Shown here: positions 36,363-51,300 of the stretch, one piece after another
How positions within the stretch are numbered: position 1 is the first letter of the stretch
How the letters are laid out: each line of letters starts with the position of its first letter
Source: Elgaria multicarinata webbii
Taxonomy: Eukaryota > Chordata > Lepidosauria > Squamata > Anguidae
Reading direction: 5' to 3'
Length of the DNA: 64,000 bases
Assembly (NCBI RefSeq): GCF_023053635.1
Contig: NC_086178.1
Location: forward strand, 28,644,726-28,708,725
Made by a program: the position numbers and the translations under genes
The notes under the pieces: model-generated
The model's database searches: none
What the model was told of the DNA's origin: nothing
What the model saw: the letters and a program-made list of their open reading frames with translations, nothing else

Positions 36363-39300
36363 ATGTCACTACCAGTAAGGCAATGGCAGCCAAAACTGAC
36401 AGAAAGAGGAATGAAGAAACTTATAAGAAGAAGAAGGTGGTTATTCCAGGAATAAACAGCAGCACGAGAGAAAACATGAACACAGTTATGGATATAGAAT
36501 AATGAGCTTCCTCAACAGCAGAGAGAATGAGGGTAGAGTTTTTAACTGGACTGAAGAGGTGGGCAGCTTTAAAGTTTAAGGACTAGAAGCTTAAAGTTGT
36601 GAAGAAAATGACAGTGTTCGACACAGACTGAAAGTGATAGCAGGAATTGTGCTTTTCACTCAACTATTGGGTCTGTTCAGACAACACACTAAGCATTGGT
36701 TAGGCCCCTAACCCTTTTGCAGCAAATAGTTAGTGAGTGTGTTTAAACCGTGGTTAAGTAGCCACCGTTGTTAGAAATGGTTCACACGACATGCTAAGCC
36801 GTAATGTTTAGCTCAAAGTGCTTAACCACCACGCCTTAGCATGTCATCTGAAAAGGGTCATTGTGGAGAAATGTAGGGGAAAAGCGGAAACAGAGGACCT
36901 TTGTGGATGAGGCTGAAAGCCGCCCATCTCTGAAGAGATACCTTGTTTCAGGGCTCCTTCACCAGCTCGTATAAAAGAGATTTCATTAGAGTCCACCATG
37001 TGATTAGCACCATCCTCTAAGACAAACCGCACCCCTGAAATCTTGTGACCTGTCAAAGGGCCTTTCTCACACGCATCACGAAATCCCTAAAAAAGAGATC
37101 AGTAATCTCAGTTTCAAATGGTGACGTGCTCTTTTAAAATCCAGAACCCCACTGAAAACAAGTAGACAAGAGATACGAAACAAAAAAGCATTTTGCAGTC
37201 ATAATATTATTGGACCAGAAAGGTTGTGCCTGCCTTGAAAAGAAAAGGACCCCCCTGAGAGAGCAACACATTGTTATGCTATTACAAAGGAATTGTCCTG
37301 TTTTAAGTTGAACATTCATGGTTCCAAATTCTTGATGCACGTCGCAACAGCCTGCAAAGAAATATTAACATTTGGTGGGGGAATGCTCTACAATGCTCTC
37401 CAAAACAAATCAGAGCTTTCAAAAATTGCTGATGCTTACTTAGTAGATTAGATTCCTGAACACCCTGACGTGAAAAGAAATCTCACTGATTTCTATGGAA
37501 ACACTTTTCAAGTTAAATGTACCTAGGGTAGTAGCCAAAAACAGCTATTTTCTGTAAGAAAAATTAACACAAAAAATATAGCACAGATACAGCAGAGAAA
37601 ACAAGTTGCTCTTCTCATCATTTCTGTCAAACTGCAAGTGGTGTAGCCTCTTGCTCTCTTGGAATTTTAAAGCAAAGGGCTAAAACCAAGGCAACGGGAC
37701 ATTCTCTATGCATTGATGCTCACTGAGGTCATAAACATACTGGGCCTGTTCAAGCAACATGCTAGCCCATGGTTAGCTACTAGCCCTTTTGCAGCAAATG
37801 GTTAGCGAGCAGGTTTAACCCGTAGTTATGTACCCACCATGGTTAGGAATGGTTCATATGACATGCTAAGCCATGTTTAGCTCAAAATGCTTAACCACTG
37901 TGGCTTAGTGTATCATCTGAATAGGATCACTGCTTTGCAGGAGAACTCTAGTTATCCTAACAGCAGGAACTTCCTATTTTAGTCAAAATCTTAGTTGACT
38001 GCTTGCTATAGCCAAAGTATACGGTTCTTTACTATAACAAAGTATAGGGTTCTTTACTATAGCAATCCAACACAAGCTAATGCAAATGTAACACTACCTC
38101 CTTTTTTGGTTTCCAACCAGGTTGTGTTGGATTGGTGTAACTTGGACAGTTTGTTACAACTCTATCAACTTCTTCCCAGCCATTGAAGAAACCTGTCTTA
38201 AGTTATTTTTCAACTACAGCACCTTGAAACACCTGAAGCATAATATACACACTTGGGACCGAAAGGGCATGATGTCCTTTGTGCAAGCATGCATGTGGAT
38301 ATTGCTGATCTCCCCTTCTGATGATTGCCCCCCTTGCAACTCAGTGAAGTGAGGCCCTGCCCTTTAAGCATGGAGAACTCAGCAAAGCCTGCTCATGTGT
38401 GCAAGGAAGACTACATGATGCCCTTTGAATCTCGGCCAAGTGGTCTAAGGTATTTATGCTGAAGTAACATTAATATAAACCTTTTGATTGGGCATGCAGA
38501 ACTAGACAGTTTTGCAATAAAGTGCTGAAATTGCAGCAAAGTAACCAGCTTGGTCTGAATGCTACCTGAAGGAACAAGGAGCTGCTACTGTGGACATAAT
38601 CTATCCAGGTTCATAATACTGGTTCACTGCAAACCATCATTTTAAAATCAGGAGCCAGCCTTGAGGGCACACACACACACTGCTTGTGTCTTGTCTGTGC
38701 AAAGCAAATTCCTGCTGCCTTCCAATATTTATTTATTTATTTTTATTTATTTAGAATATTTATATACCGCTCCCCACTGAAAAATTTCGGAGCGGTGTAC
38801 AAGGTAAAATGAAAATAAAAACAGAATAAAACAGTTAAAACAAAATTTAAAAAGAAGCAAAAAACAACAACACAGAAATCCAAGGCTGCATGTTAAAGAA
38901 AGGCTTCTTGGAATAAAGATGTTTTCAGGAGGCGCCGAAAGGAGTACAAGGTTGGCGCCTGCCTGACCTCCAGAGGCAGGGAGTTCCACAGGAGGGGCGC
39001 CACCACGCTGAAGGCTCTTCCCCTGGTGGATTCCAATCGGAGGATGGATCTAGGTGGAACCACCAGGAGCAGGCCTTCGGATGACCTCAGTGACTGGGCA
39101 GGTTGGTAAGGGAGAAGGCGCTCTCTCAGGTATCCTGGTCCCAAGTTGTTTAGGGCTTTGTACACAAGTACAAGAACCTTAAACCTGGCCCGGTAGCGAA
39201 TAGGCAGCTATAGCAGAGTTGTCAATGGTTTAACATCCTAGACAGGGCTTTCCCCAAAGGGGTGCACACCTTTGGTTTGCCCCTTCGGGATGCTATGAGG

Positions 39301-42300
39301 GAAAGGGTGCCCCTCACGTTCTCCTTTTGGGGGGTTGCTTGTTATCTCTCTGGCTGCTTGTTTAGTTTAACACCTGTTGTGTGAGGAGAGTCTTCTGATG
39401 ATAGTATCTATCTCCAGCAATTGCCCACACTGGGTGAGTGACAAAGGTTAGGGGTTTTGTGTGTTAGGACTGCTTCCTCTGCGCAGGGCCAGAGCCTGTT
39501 GTGACTAGAAGTGGGTTTCCCTGCGGGTGAGAGACAGAGGGGAGAAGTGTTTGTAAAACTCCAGGTGAGACGGTGTGCGTAGGAACTAGCAGAAGTAGTT
39601 CTGAACAGCTGGGGAGTGATTTATTCTTATGTTGCTGGAGGCAAGCCTGATGTCCTTTATGTGACAGTGGCTGGTTATTACCACTAACTATTATCTGTTC
39701 CAGATGGCGCTGCACTCCCTTGGAAAGATCAGGTCCATAGTTTGGGGGTACTCCTAGATCCATTACTGTTGCTGGAAGCCCAAGCGGCCATGGCAGCTCA
39801 GAGCTTTGGCTGGTTTGCCAACTACGGCCTCTCCTGGACAGGAATCATTTGACCACAGTGCTTCAGGCACTAGTAACCTTAAGACTGGATTACTGCAATG
39901 TGCTCCATGTGGGGATGACTTTAAGGCTGCTCCAGAAGCTGGAGCTAGTGCAAAACGCAGCAGCTCGGCTATTGCCGGGAGCTGCCCCCCTTTTGGCATG
40001 CGCTTCATTTGCTGAGGAAACTGCACTGGCTGCCTATTTGCTACCAGGCCAAGTTTTGGTACTAGTGTACACAGCCCTAAACAAGTTGGGATCAGGATAC
40101 CTGAGAGAGTGGCTTCTCCCTTACAATCGGCCCGGTCACTGAGGTCATCGGAGAGCATGCTCCTGGTGGTTCTTCATGGACCTAGGGCCTGACTGGCGTC
40201 CACCTGGAGAAGAGCCTTCAGTGTGGTGTCCCCCTTCCTTTGAAACTCCCTGTCCCTGGAGATCAGCCAGGCACCAACACTGTATTGCTTCTGGCAATTC
40301 CTGAAAACAGCTTTATTCCAGGAAGCATTCCTTAACTGACTAGCCACATTTTTTATTGTTTTTTAAAACAGTAATAATTTTAATATAGTGTTTTAATCTT
40401 TTTATCTTTATACTATTTTATCTTATATGTTCACTGTTCCAGAATCTGCTTTACATATGATAGATAAATGCTGCAATTAATTAAATCATAGATACGCTGT
40501 TAACCATGGTAGCTTGTAACCATAACTTGTTAGCCCACTTTGAACCCTGCTCCCAAACTCTGGTTTATAGATGTCATAATTAATGCCTGTGCATGTATAA
40601 AATGAAACCAATTCAAAGGGAGTACAATCGTTTTTTTAACAGAGAAATCTTAATCGAAGGTAGAAAATCAAACAATTTGGGGGGGGTTCATTTGATCTTA
40701 TCAGTGCACTGCTTCATGCACCACTGGAGAGGGGTTTGTGTGTTTAATTTTCAAAGAAAAGAATCCACTGCTGTGCCTGTTTCATCCCATGAGGTCACTT
40801 TCATAAGAACAAGTCAATATGGGAAGACAGCAGGGACTTCTTACTTTGTGGTGACTTGGAAAGACACCAGAAGTCCAACTCTGCCTACTTCCTACTTCAA
40901 GTAGATGGAACAGAGCATTTAGAAAATTCAGTTTGGAAAGGGCCTGACAGTATTTTAATAATATTTTCTAGTCTCACACAGAAATCAGGTGCAAGGACTG
41001 AAAAAGTGGTCTTAAATTTCCCAAGAAAGAGGTCTCAGCTTGAGAAGATGTCCACCTCCCACTTCGTAGGTGCTGCCATAATTGCATTACCTTAAGATGC
41101 AGACAAGACCTACATACCCAGTTTGATACATTATAAAACCTGGAAATATATACATCACCTTTTCAATAGCTGGCACAAACTGCTTTGGAATATTTGTTCC
41201 AACCGTTCTGTCAGAAAATTCCACTCTGGTGTTGTTCTCGGGTTCCAGAGGCTCTAGAAATCCCACCACTTTACCGAACTGGCCTGCCCCACCAGACTGC
41301 CTTTTATGAGTAAAGTTAAACCTGCCAAAGACACAAACAAACAATGTTGGTCTGCAATAAATGCATTGTCCCTTCAGTTTGAGGAGCACCATATGGGAGT
41401 GGATTGAGGCTGGCACTACTGTTCTTCTGTTGCCTTTAGGTTTACAGGTAAGGACGCATCCTTCTCGCCTGACTGCAATTTCACACATGCATACAGCTCA
41501 GGGTTTCCTCCATCCCAACAAAATAATTTCTTGTAGAGGATTGTGTGAAGGAACCACAACCTGACCTAGGCTCTACAAGGAGACAACCAGCAACCATTTC
41601 CATGAACAGCGTAGTCTTTTTTGAATTGTCTGCATTCATGGAACTAGCTGCTGAGGGTCTTGGGTTCAACTGAGGTTTTCTCATGTGATACCTTGTGCCA
41701 GATTGGTTTGCATGGAGAATAACTGGCCAACCTACATGCTTGACTCTACACCTAGAAGTAGAGAAGCTCCACATTGCCATAGTGATGTAGCCTATCAAAA
41801 CCAATCCCCCTGCACTCTGATTTGCTGAATGGAGCTGCATCCGAACTGGCCAGCATGCCTTAGAAATAACTTCCCAAGGCAGCTTAACGAACAGTCTCAA
41901 AATTCCACTGCATTTTAGAACATATGCTCAGGAGGAATGCCAGCCCAGGACATTTTGCTGCTAGAAGTGACGGCCAAAGTTTAAGAGAGCCCCTTTTGAC
42001 CTATCCTGGACATCTATTAAGGACAGGGAAATGCTGAGGCTAACTTTTTGGAAAAGGATATACCTAGGTGATGGTATAGCTTTCCGCTTTACCACAAACA
42101 TTTACCGGTGAGTACAAGCCTGTTTCTGTTGGTTGTTGCAAATAAGATTTACCTTTTTAAGTGGGCACTTTTTCTAGGGCTGTCAAATGGCTAAGGCTTA
42201 GTGAATTAGTCCTACGAGTATTAATTTATTTTAATTTTTGCAGAATTGGCCCTGAAGAAAACAATAGCTGTGTGTGGGAAAGGGTTTTGTTTTAGAGAAG

Positions 42301-45300
42301 GCATGCAGATACTGCAGCAGGCGCCATTCCCTCCCCCCCCGTGTGAGAGAAGATGTGGAGCACAGCTGAAGGGGTGTTGCTGGAGCATTTCCATCTAGTC
42401 ACATTGGCAAGGATCCGCTGCACCTAAAAGCGATGGTGCTTGGTTATCAGGACCAGCTTCCACTGTACACTGACATGGTGGTCACAATGCTGCATTTAAT
42501 CTTATATTCTTAAGACTACTGCTGTATAGTTTTCCAGTTGTTTTATTTTGTGAGCCACCTGGAGAACTTTTTGTTATGGGGTGACATATAAGTAACACCA
42601 ATATATGACTAAAGTACTAGACCATAGTTCCTTTGTTTGCTTTTTTTTAACATCAAATTTTTATTTTTATTTTTTAAAAAAAGTTAACAAAATAAGGGCA
42701 ACAAAAAGAACAAAGTTATAATAAATCAATGTCACTAAAAACAAAGGAATTCACTAAATGTAAATCATAATCTATAACTGATATGCTTATGGAACATCTA
42801 AAGTAAAACAGCCTAATGGCCTCTTGGTTATTTTGGACACCATGGTCATTTCTACTTACAGTAGTAACAATGACATCTGCTTTCAGGAAACAATCCAGTA
42901 TAATGTCAAACATGACAGAGGCCAGATCTACACCAAGCAGGATATGACACTTTGAAAACGTTTTGAAAACTGTATAGGGAGTGTGTCCTGGGCCCCAACA
43001 GTTGTCACTACTGTTATAAACCATTTTAAAGCAGTAGTGAGGATCCTGCCAGAGAAAACATTGCTAGGTGTAAATCTGAAATGTTCCCAAGATGATGATG
43101 ATGATGATGAAGATGACGACAACAACTAATTTAAAGAGAGAAGCTATATAGAAAATGCATCTCCTATTTCCTCCCACCATAAGAGACAAATTTGATCTGA
43201 TGCTCTTTGTGTATTTCCAAATAATAAAGACAGATTTCAGAGTGGGAAAATATTTTTAATTATGGAGGAGCAAAAACAAAGTCTAGTGGCTGGCTTTTTA
43301 AAGACACTACAGTCAATTATTGGTATCTAAACACAACACCAGACTTATTATGTGTGCGCACATGTGGGAATCCTCCATACTACACTTTATTTGTACTTAT
43401 GCTTGAAAAAGGGTTTTCTGCTACAGCTAGCTTTACAAATGTACTTATTACAAGTTAGTGGCCCTAGACTGAGCAGAGGATTAGAGTAGAACGCCTACAA
43501 AACTCCCTCCAATTCTGGTGGGGTTTTTTTTATAATAAAGACCTAGATTTTATGAGAAGAATATCATCATCATCATCATCATCTGGCCACAAATATACCA
43601 CAGTCAGAGAGAAACTGAAGGTGGGATTCTCTATGAAGGAAGAAGGGGCTAGCTATGTCCCCCCACCCCACCCTTTAATAATCCTCCTTAATTTTCACAA
43701 TTTAAACCTTACTCCAGGCTGCACAGAACACTGTGGATATGTAGCCCTTACTTCACAACATTAGAGCTGCAGATTTTCCAGAAAGGAAACAACTCAGAGG
43801 CACCAAGTGGCATGTTCCTTAAGACATCTGATAAAGCAGGTTGCTCCGGACAAAAGTTTTTGCCAAAATAAATCAGGTGCAGTCCGATGCTAAACACATA
43901 AGGAAGAAAGTTCCATTGATTTTTGTGAGGCTTGCTGCTTCCTGGAAAGTGTGTGGCTTTATTAAGAAAACTTACCAACTGATTTCAGCTCCAAACAAAC
44001 ATACTTAGGACTTGATTGCTGCCCTCCCGATAGTTTGGACTACAATTCCCAGCATTCCTGACTGGCTGGGGCTAATGGGAGCTGAAGTCCAAAACACCCG
44101 GTGGGCAGCAGGTTGGGGAAGGAGGTACTAAAGCATTTGGAAAGAAAGTTTCCAGGAACACATGCCAACGAACAATACCAATTGCTTTCCGTGAGACATT
44201 GGTTCCAAACAAACATACTTAGGATCTGGGTGGCCCTCTCGAAAGGAGCCAAACCGCTTTGGCTGCATCCCACGCAGACTTCCTTGGGAACACGACCCAA
44301 TCAACTCTCCGGGGGAAAAAAACCATGCCCAGAACCCTTCTGGAGTCCACGCGTTGGATATTTAGTTGGAACGGTGACCGAGTGAGACCTTTCCAACCAG
44401 TGTCCCCCTGCAAGGGCCACTCTCCCTCCTCGACCCAGGGGAGCGCATGCCCCAGCGGCGCCCTCCACAGTAGGAGCCTGAGCCTTCCCCTCCCAGATGC
44501 GCTTCCTCGGCGAGCAGATGTTGCGCCTTTGCGCCCCAGCAGCCTCCGCTCTGCTCGCTCTCCTCCTCCTTCCTGCTTCGCTCTCGGCCGCGGCGGCACA
44601 AGCGCCCCTATTGAGCACGGCGGCGGCTGCCACCGCCCCGGCCCAGCCCAGCCCGGCCGACCTTTCCGCCTTGCCTGGGAGAAGCGAGCAGCGCCGCGGC
44701 CTCTCCCAGCAGCCCACAGCCGGCCCTATGGAGATCCCGCCGTCCCATTACCCGGCCACCAGAGCCGCCGGGGTGGTGGAGAACTACATCAACTACCAGC
44801 ACGGCAGCCCCAACAAGATCTTCGCCGTGCGGGAAGTGCGCCAAGCCAGCCGAGAGGTGAGCACCTGCCGGTGGGGCGGAGTGGGGGCGCCGCCTCAAAC
44901 GACGGTGCTGCGCACGGCGGAGGCCGGGAAGTCAGCCGCTTCCCAGTAAAGCCTTCGAAGTAGCCGGGCCCGACAGACGCGACAGGAGGGCGGCTGACGC
45001 CTCGGATGCGATGGGGCGCCGGGAGGAGAGGGAAGGGGGCGGGACTCTCCCCTTCTTTATCTTGGGGCGAGAGGATCGCAACTTCCAAGAGCTGTATCCC
45101 CTAAAAGTGCTTCTGGACTAAACACTACCAGTTCAAACACCCTCCCGTGCCCACCAGCCAACGCAGAGGTGCACACGCTCACACCGCCCTCTAATCTAGG
45201 AGAGCGAGGACCACGCTCCTCCGAGAGGATGCTCTCTTTCCCAAGGCGCACAAAAAGTCTCACTTGGCCCAGAGCGATCGCCATTACTAACCACTACTAA

Positions 45301-48300
45301 CAAAAGCAAGCCACAGGCGTTGCTCCAAAGCTTTCTCCTCCTCCTCCTCCGCCCCCCCCCCTTTGCCAGGCTTGCCACGTGGTCCTCAAGCTAAGCCAAA
45401 AGTGCACAGTCCTGATCTGGTCTGCAGAATCATCTACTACTTCAACCCAGTACATGTGGATTGCCCCAAACCCATCCTGCTACAGGTTTTGTGCCTGCTA
45501 TTCTCCTTCCAGGCGTCCCCATGGTTTCCCTGCCTGTCATCTTGTTCAGTTACAAGCAGGAGGAAAATGGCACCGCAACATTGTATTTGAAAGGGGGGAA
45601 ATATAAATGAATGGTTGATTGTTGCAATTGTTTGCTCGGCACAAATAAAGAGTTAATCCAAAACAGAACAGACCTGATTCCACTCTACAAAGTTGCAGCC
45701 AATACAGAAAACGCCTTAAACACATCTGGCATGGCAAATAAGAGTCAAATTACTTCCAATTGCTTCCTAGGCAAGTTGTGATTGGCCATGTTGTCTAGAG
45801 CTGATGGAAGTTGAAATACAAAACATTTGGAGGGCATCTGGTGGGGGAAGGCTGGTCTACATGATCACTATCCATATCCCTGCTGTCACATCCACAAAAG
45901 TTATCAAAGTGGGGTTCGAAGAAGAAGCTGCTCCCTGCTTTAAACATTGGGGCACAGTCTAGCTAAAGTTAAGCTTCATTGATTTCAACAGGAAAGAGTT
46001 AAACAAATGTGTAACTCTCCTGCTGAAATCAATCAGACTTGAGTGTGCTTTACTCAGGACTGCTTTTGATGCCTTCCGGGAGCTCCAGATTTCCTGTTTT
46101 CAATACTGAGTCCATACAAATACAGAATAACACCATATTGTTAGGAAAGTAAGTAATATAATTCTCTTTTTTATTTCAGGACATTCCAGGTGTTGGACAT
46201 AAATACCGTCTGAAGTTTACAATGGAAGAAACCCTGCAGAAAGTAAGTTCTGGTTCTTTTTTTATTATTATTATTGTCAGTCAGGATTCTGGTTGCTTGT
46301 GTATTTCCTGAATAGAATCTTTTCAGTTATAATCCACATGGAAACCACCCCATAACAAAGCAAAGGTTGACTCTAAAGAAAGTACACAAACACATACTTG
46401 GCTTTCTATTAATAGCCCTCCAAGCATCCTGATCCTAAAGACATTTATTATATTGCAGGGAACATGCCCTGCTACATAGAAGATTAGTGGGGCGATCAGC
46501 CCCTGCTCTGTGTAAATCCTTGCAGAGCTTTGGATCATTATATGGAAGTTAAGAGCTGAAGAAAATCTGACGGAGTGTTGCTGGTTATGTTTACCACTTG
46601 ATGACTGATGTATATGAATTGGCTGTTTAAGACAAAAGTTTCATAACCTCATGTGTCAGTTCCAAGTCTTCAAAAGCATAAGAAATCAAGTGATGTACAT
46701 ATTTACTGTTAAGCAGATACATTTAGGATCTGCATGAAAGCAACTTATTTTTTTAACAAAAACATTCCTTACTGTCAGTAATTTACATTTTCAAACAGAG
46801 TATAGTTTAATCCTATTTTTAAAAACAGAAAAAAGAAGGGGGGAGAATGTCTGTGGCATTTCCCTGGAACCAAAAGCCACCTACAATTATACTGAGAAAC
46901 GATTTGGGGGTAAGGAAGGTGCATGGATCGTCTAACAGTAAGAATGGCTTCGTTCTACCTTGTTCAGGTAGAAACAGGCTTATAGTAAAACAGAAATGAA
47001 GCAAAATATGTTTCTTATCAGAAAACGCCAGCATTCTATACTGATGTTTTAACTTTTTCCAATTATTCCTGCAACAGGGCAGTCCTGTGAATTGCACAGC
47101 TGAGATTCTTTATCATCATGGTGACCCACATGTTGCTCCGGAAGTGCATTATACAGTGGAAGGGGAGTTTGGGACAAATACAGAGCAAGCCGATAACAAA
47201 TTTTACAACAGAATCAAGAATCTGCCAGAACCGTTAGAGGCACAAAATATTCCAGGTTAAAAAAAGGATTTCTGTGACTTTATTTATTAATGTCTACTAA
47301 AGCTGAATCTGCTACAAGCGTAACCTTCCTCCTAACAGAAGTGCTCTTTTTCAGCATTCTAACCAGCTATTCCCCCAAGCAAAGCATTCCTTTCCAAAGA
47401 TACTGTGGCTACTGAGCATGCTCAGAACTCATTGGACTATGTGTTTGCCCCCCATTAAGTGGTCTTTGTACGAAAAAGACTTGTTTCCCAAGCATGCTGA
47501 TATCTTCCCTCTTGTTTTTCAGTGGTCCCATTTTTTACTCCATTTCAATTAGCACTCACCATCTGAAATTGTTATTAGAGGGACTCCTTGCTTGAACACA
47601 AGTTGGCAGCTTTCTTTTAAGCTAGGGATAGATAAGGTTTCTTCAGTTGGAGGATGCAGTGGACTATAATGATATTTATGTGTTTATAAATTACCCTACC
47701 CTTTCAGTTTGACTTATAAATTCAAAGTATTAATTAAAACAATATAAACAACGGAGTACAACCAGCCTGCGGCAGAGGCAAAGGCTTGCACAGAAAACCT
47801 TGGTGGGACAGCCTTAATGTTGGATGTCTCTGCTTTAGACCAGCTACAATTAGTTATTAGCTCAGCAATATACTAGCTGAATATAAACCTGACACTTGCT
47901 AGATTATTCATTTATTGTATCAGATTTACAAGTAAGTTTTTGAAAACACAGTTCATCATTTAACTGGGTGGCTTGAGATGACTGTGCAAGCTGTTCATCC
48001 AAAAGAAATTGTAATGTGCCTGGGCAAGTATCAAGCTACACAGGACTGTTTTATAATCCCACCTGTACCTGTTGCGAAAAATTTCGCAACCAAGTGTGTG
48101 CAACTTATGATTAAGTAACTTCATTAATCAACTGTTTTACCCAAACTTGAGATTTCACAACTTCATATTTAATTTGTATCAAAACTGATATACAAATTAG
48201 TATAAACTTTAACAATTAATTGTGAAGCTGTCCATTTATTTTCAGGGGTGCAATTATTTTTTTGCAAACCTAGGCATCGGCAACTTTAACATGAGACCCT

Positions 48301-51300
48301 CCCAAACTCAATCGGATAATATTTAGGGGTCAAAACGGAGTGAACAAAGATTCGTGCTTCATTATTTTAATATATAGATTATATAAAATGAACAACAGAA
48401 TCTTGTGGCACTTAAGAGTAAAAGAATAAGCTTTTGCAGACCAGCATCGAGAGTTGGAAGGAGAAAAAACACGTTAGCAGTGAATCAAAAGGAAAGGCTA
48501 ATAAGGGCACAACCCTATTGGGTTGCCGCTCATTAAAAGGATGTCTGTGATTTCAGAGGCTTCCAAGTATTCAACATCCTGCCGAACTACTGCCAACCAG
48601 GTGGGAGGAGCAACGGAGGCAAGTTCCGCCTCCCTGCCATCCTTTTTGTAAGTTTTCCTCTATAGGGCCTGTGAGTCCATCTAGAGGATGCGCCCTGCCA
48701 GGGCTGGAAAGGGCACTTGATGTTTTGTATCTTGGCCTCCCCTCCCCAGCCACTGGACCCCCCCTTTTTTTCTCCTCTATGAGGTCTTACAAATCCACGT
48801 CTCTGACCTCGAAAAGCAGGTGTTGTGCTTCTGTCTGCAGCAGCTGCGAGCAGGATTGGATTTTGGAATTCCCCCTCCTGATCTTGTAGCAGTGTCTACA
48901 GTTTTAGGAGGTGGAAAACCTGAAAAATCCTATGATCCCTGGGATGTTCTCCAGGGATGATAGAATTGTAACTTGTCTATTTCTTGTAATTTATCTCCCT
49001 CTGACCTCACTGCTAACATTTTTTTTCTTCTCTTTACACCCATGTGTGTACACATTCACACCTGCCAATTCAAGATGATATTCTATGCATCTGAAGAAGT
49101 AGACTCTGGTCCACAAAAGATTGAGACATAATAAATGTGTTAGCCTTTAAAGTACCACAAGACCCTTTGTTGGTTTTGCTGTACCAGACTAACATGGCTA
49201 TCCATCTGGGAAATATTACGTTTGTCAATTATCCTACACGCCCAAAACCTGAAAAATGTGGAGAACCTTTCCTTCCATTTTTAACTCAGCAAGCCTAGTT
49301 ACGACATGTACATATGGAAACCAGTACATGACCTGAACATACAGTTCCAACATATGAACATAGGATTTGTGAGCTAGCATGACTATGGGTTCCTCCTACA
49401 TGACTCTCAAGACAACATGATAACCAACAGTGATTTAAATAGTTGAGTTGGTTATTTAACCCACCATGAGTTATTGTGTTGTGTGGAGGGAGTTTTTTAA
49501 CCAACGTTTGGTTATTTGGCTTAAATAACCAACACTGTGCAAAGTTTGCTATCTGAACCACCATTGGTTATCATGTTGTGTGGAGGGTACTGTTGGTTAT
49601 TTCCTTGGCCACTGTTGGTTATTTTGTCAGCCACAGAGCAGCTAGGCAAGAGCGGTCAAAGCAGTGGCTGCTGCTCTAGTCCAGCCAGCAGGATAGATTT
49701 TCAGCCGCAATGGCTGATGGGATACTAGTGAGAGGACTGAGGGAGGAGAAAGGGTGGGGGATGAGTGAGTCATCTAAGCGTGGACTAATAGTCAACTCAA
49801 TGCTGTTCCTAATCCACACCATGGTTGATTATTATCATGTTGTGTGGGGAGTACCCCCTAGATAAACAACTGTCGAGTTGATTGTTACCCCACCATAACC
49901 ATGTGTTGTCCCTAACCATGCAGTTGTGATAGAGTAAAGCATGCAAATTGTACAAACTGACGCAACACACATGCACTTGCATATGTTTTACCAAACTACA
50001 AAAGCAACTATTTTTTGTAGCACAGAATTAAAATTCACATACACTGCCTAGAACTGAATTTTTTAAAAAGAAAGAAACAGATGCTAAGACTTTCACCAGT
50101 TCAATATAAATTTTGTTTCTGTTGCCAGACAGTTATGGAAATGTTTCTGCAGAAATGGAGCCTATTCAGCACTTAGCCTGGGTTGCCTGTGGTTACGTAG
50201 TATGGCAGAATTCAACAGAAGACACCTGGTACAAAATGGCACAAATTCAAAGTGTCAAGCAAGTGGTAAGTGATCTCCACTCTAAAGTGACTTCAATGAA
50301 GTGTTCTTCATAAGGCCCCATTTGGGACATAATCTTTGTGATGGCAACATGAGCTATGCATGAAGTGGCTAATAGTCTTCAAACACTGCTACTAACTGTT
50401 TTCCTCCTCCAAAAATGATGTAACCGTAAGGAACAACAGAGCAAAAGAACATTGGGTCACTCCCCCTTGAGAAACCTCATGTATGAAGTAAACTTGCCTA
50501 AAAAATAAAGAGTTATACTTGCCTAAAAAAGCCTGACAAATTGCTAGGGTAGCAAAACCAGTCACTGACTCCTGCAGCAAAACACAGTTCACATCATCAA
50601 AATAAGCCACAGTGGCTTACTTAAATTGCAGCATGTGGCAGGAACAATTTCCATAATTGCTGCTTGGGAGTGGCTTGTTGTGTTGTTTGAATCCAGGCAA
50701 CGTGACTTGTTGGGGGAGGAAACAACCATCTAATAAGCTTTACAAAAGCCCATGGATTATTAGAGGATTGTTTCCCTGTCCAACAAGCCATACTGCCTGG
50801 GTTCAGATGGCACAACAAGCGACACCTGGTTGGTGATTATGGAAATTGCACCCGCATACATTGTGATTTAAATTCTGGCTTATTTTGATTGTGCAAACCA
50901 GGTCACAGATTTCCTTGCCTTGGTGAAGCACCCAAAGAATTGTTCTTGATCAGCAAGAACTAAAATGTGTTTGTTCAGGTGTTGCATTACAAGGATAAAC
51001 TTCAACCTGATACAAGCCTCATAAACACTCTCCTCTCTCTATTGGGACCTTCCAATTTAAACCCTCAAGTTTTTGAGGGACCATTTAGGTGCCTTGGAAG
51101 GAACTGCACTCAAAAAACACAATACAGCCCAGTCCATTACTTTTCTCCCCAAACAGAGGATGTGCATAAAAGCTCAAGTCTCATACTGGGGTGACAGTTC
51201 TTTCTGAAAGAAACATGCTGTTCCAATATTTCTGATATGGAACACCTCTGAGTATTGTTGTGCTATATTTTTAAAACTTTCTCTTTGTTTCATTTATGGA

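Larger units (their letters stand above)
37087..41158 (-). other. GFM1: GFM1 intron 14
   Basis: It holds a palindromic MITE (37743-37929), an antisense L2 3' end (38735-39200), a sense L2 3' portion (39670-40480) and, nearest exon 14, the sequence shared with the duplicate at 30.8-31.3 kb (about 40630-41158). The stretch 37.95-38.7 kb holds nothing I recognise. Confidence 0.7.
44380..45060 (+). promoter_or_regulatory. LXN: GC/CpG-rich start region of LXN
   Basis: The stretch is rich in C, G and CpG around exon 1 and falls off by about 45.1 kb. A GC box (GGGGGCGGGAC) sits at about 45035 in intron 1. There is no clear TATA box. The transcription start is not determinable, which matters for the choice between the two candidate start codons. 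Confidence 0.55.

Noticed and set aside
41361-41500. Minus-strand stretch resembling GFM1 exon 13 ([13 protein letters not shown])
   Set aside because: The true exon 13 is at 54496-54578 with perfect splice sites, phase and human-like sequence. The resemblance here is weak, lacks a proper donor and would put an extra exon in the transcript.
44259-44963. A 234-residue frame and several antisense frames over LXN exon 1
   Set aside because: They are alternative frames of the GC-rich exon. Only the frame joined to exon 2 by the splice site carries latexin sequence.
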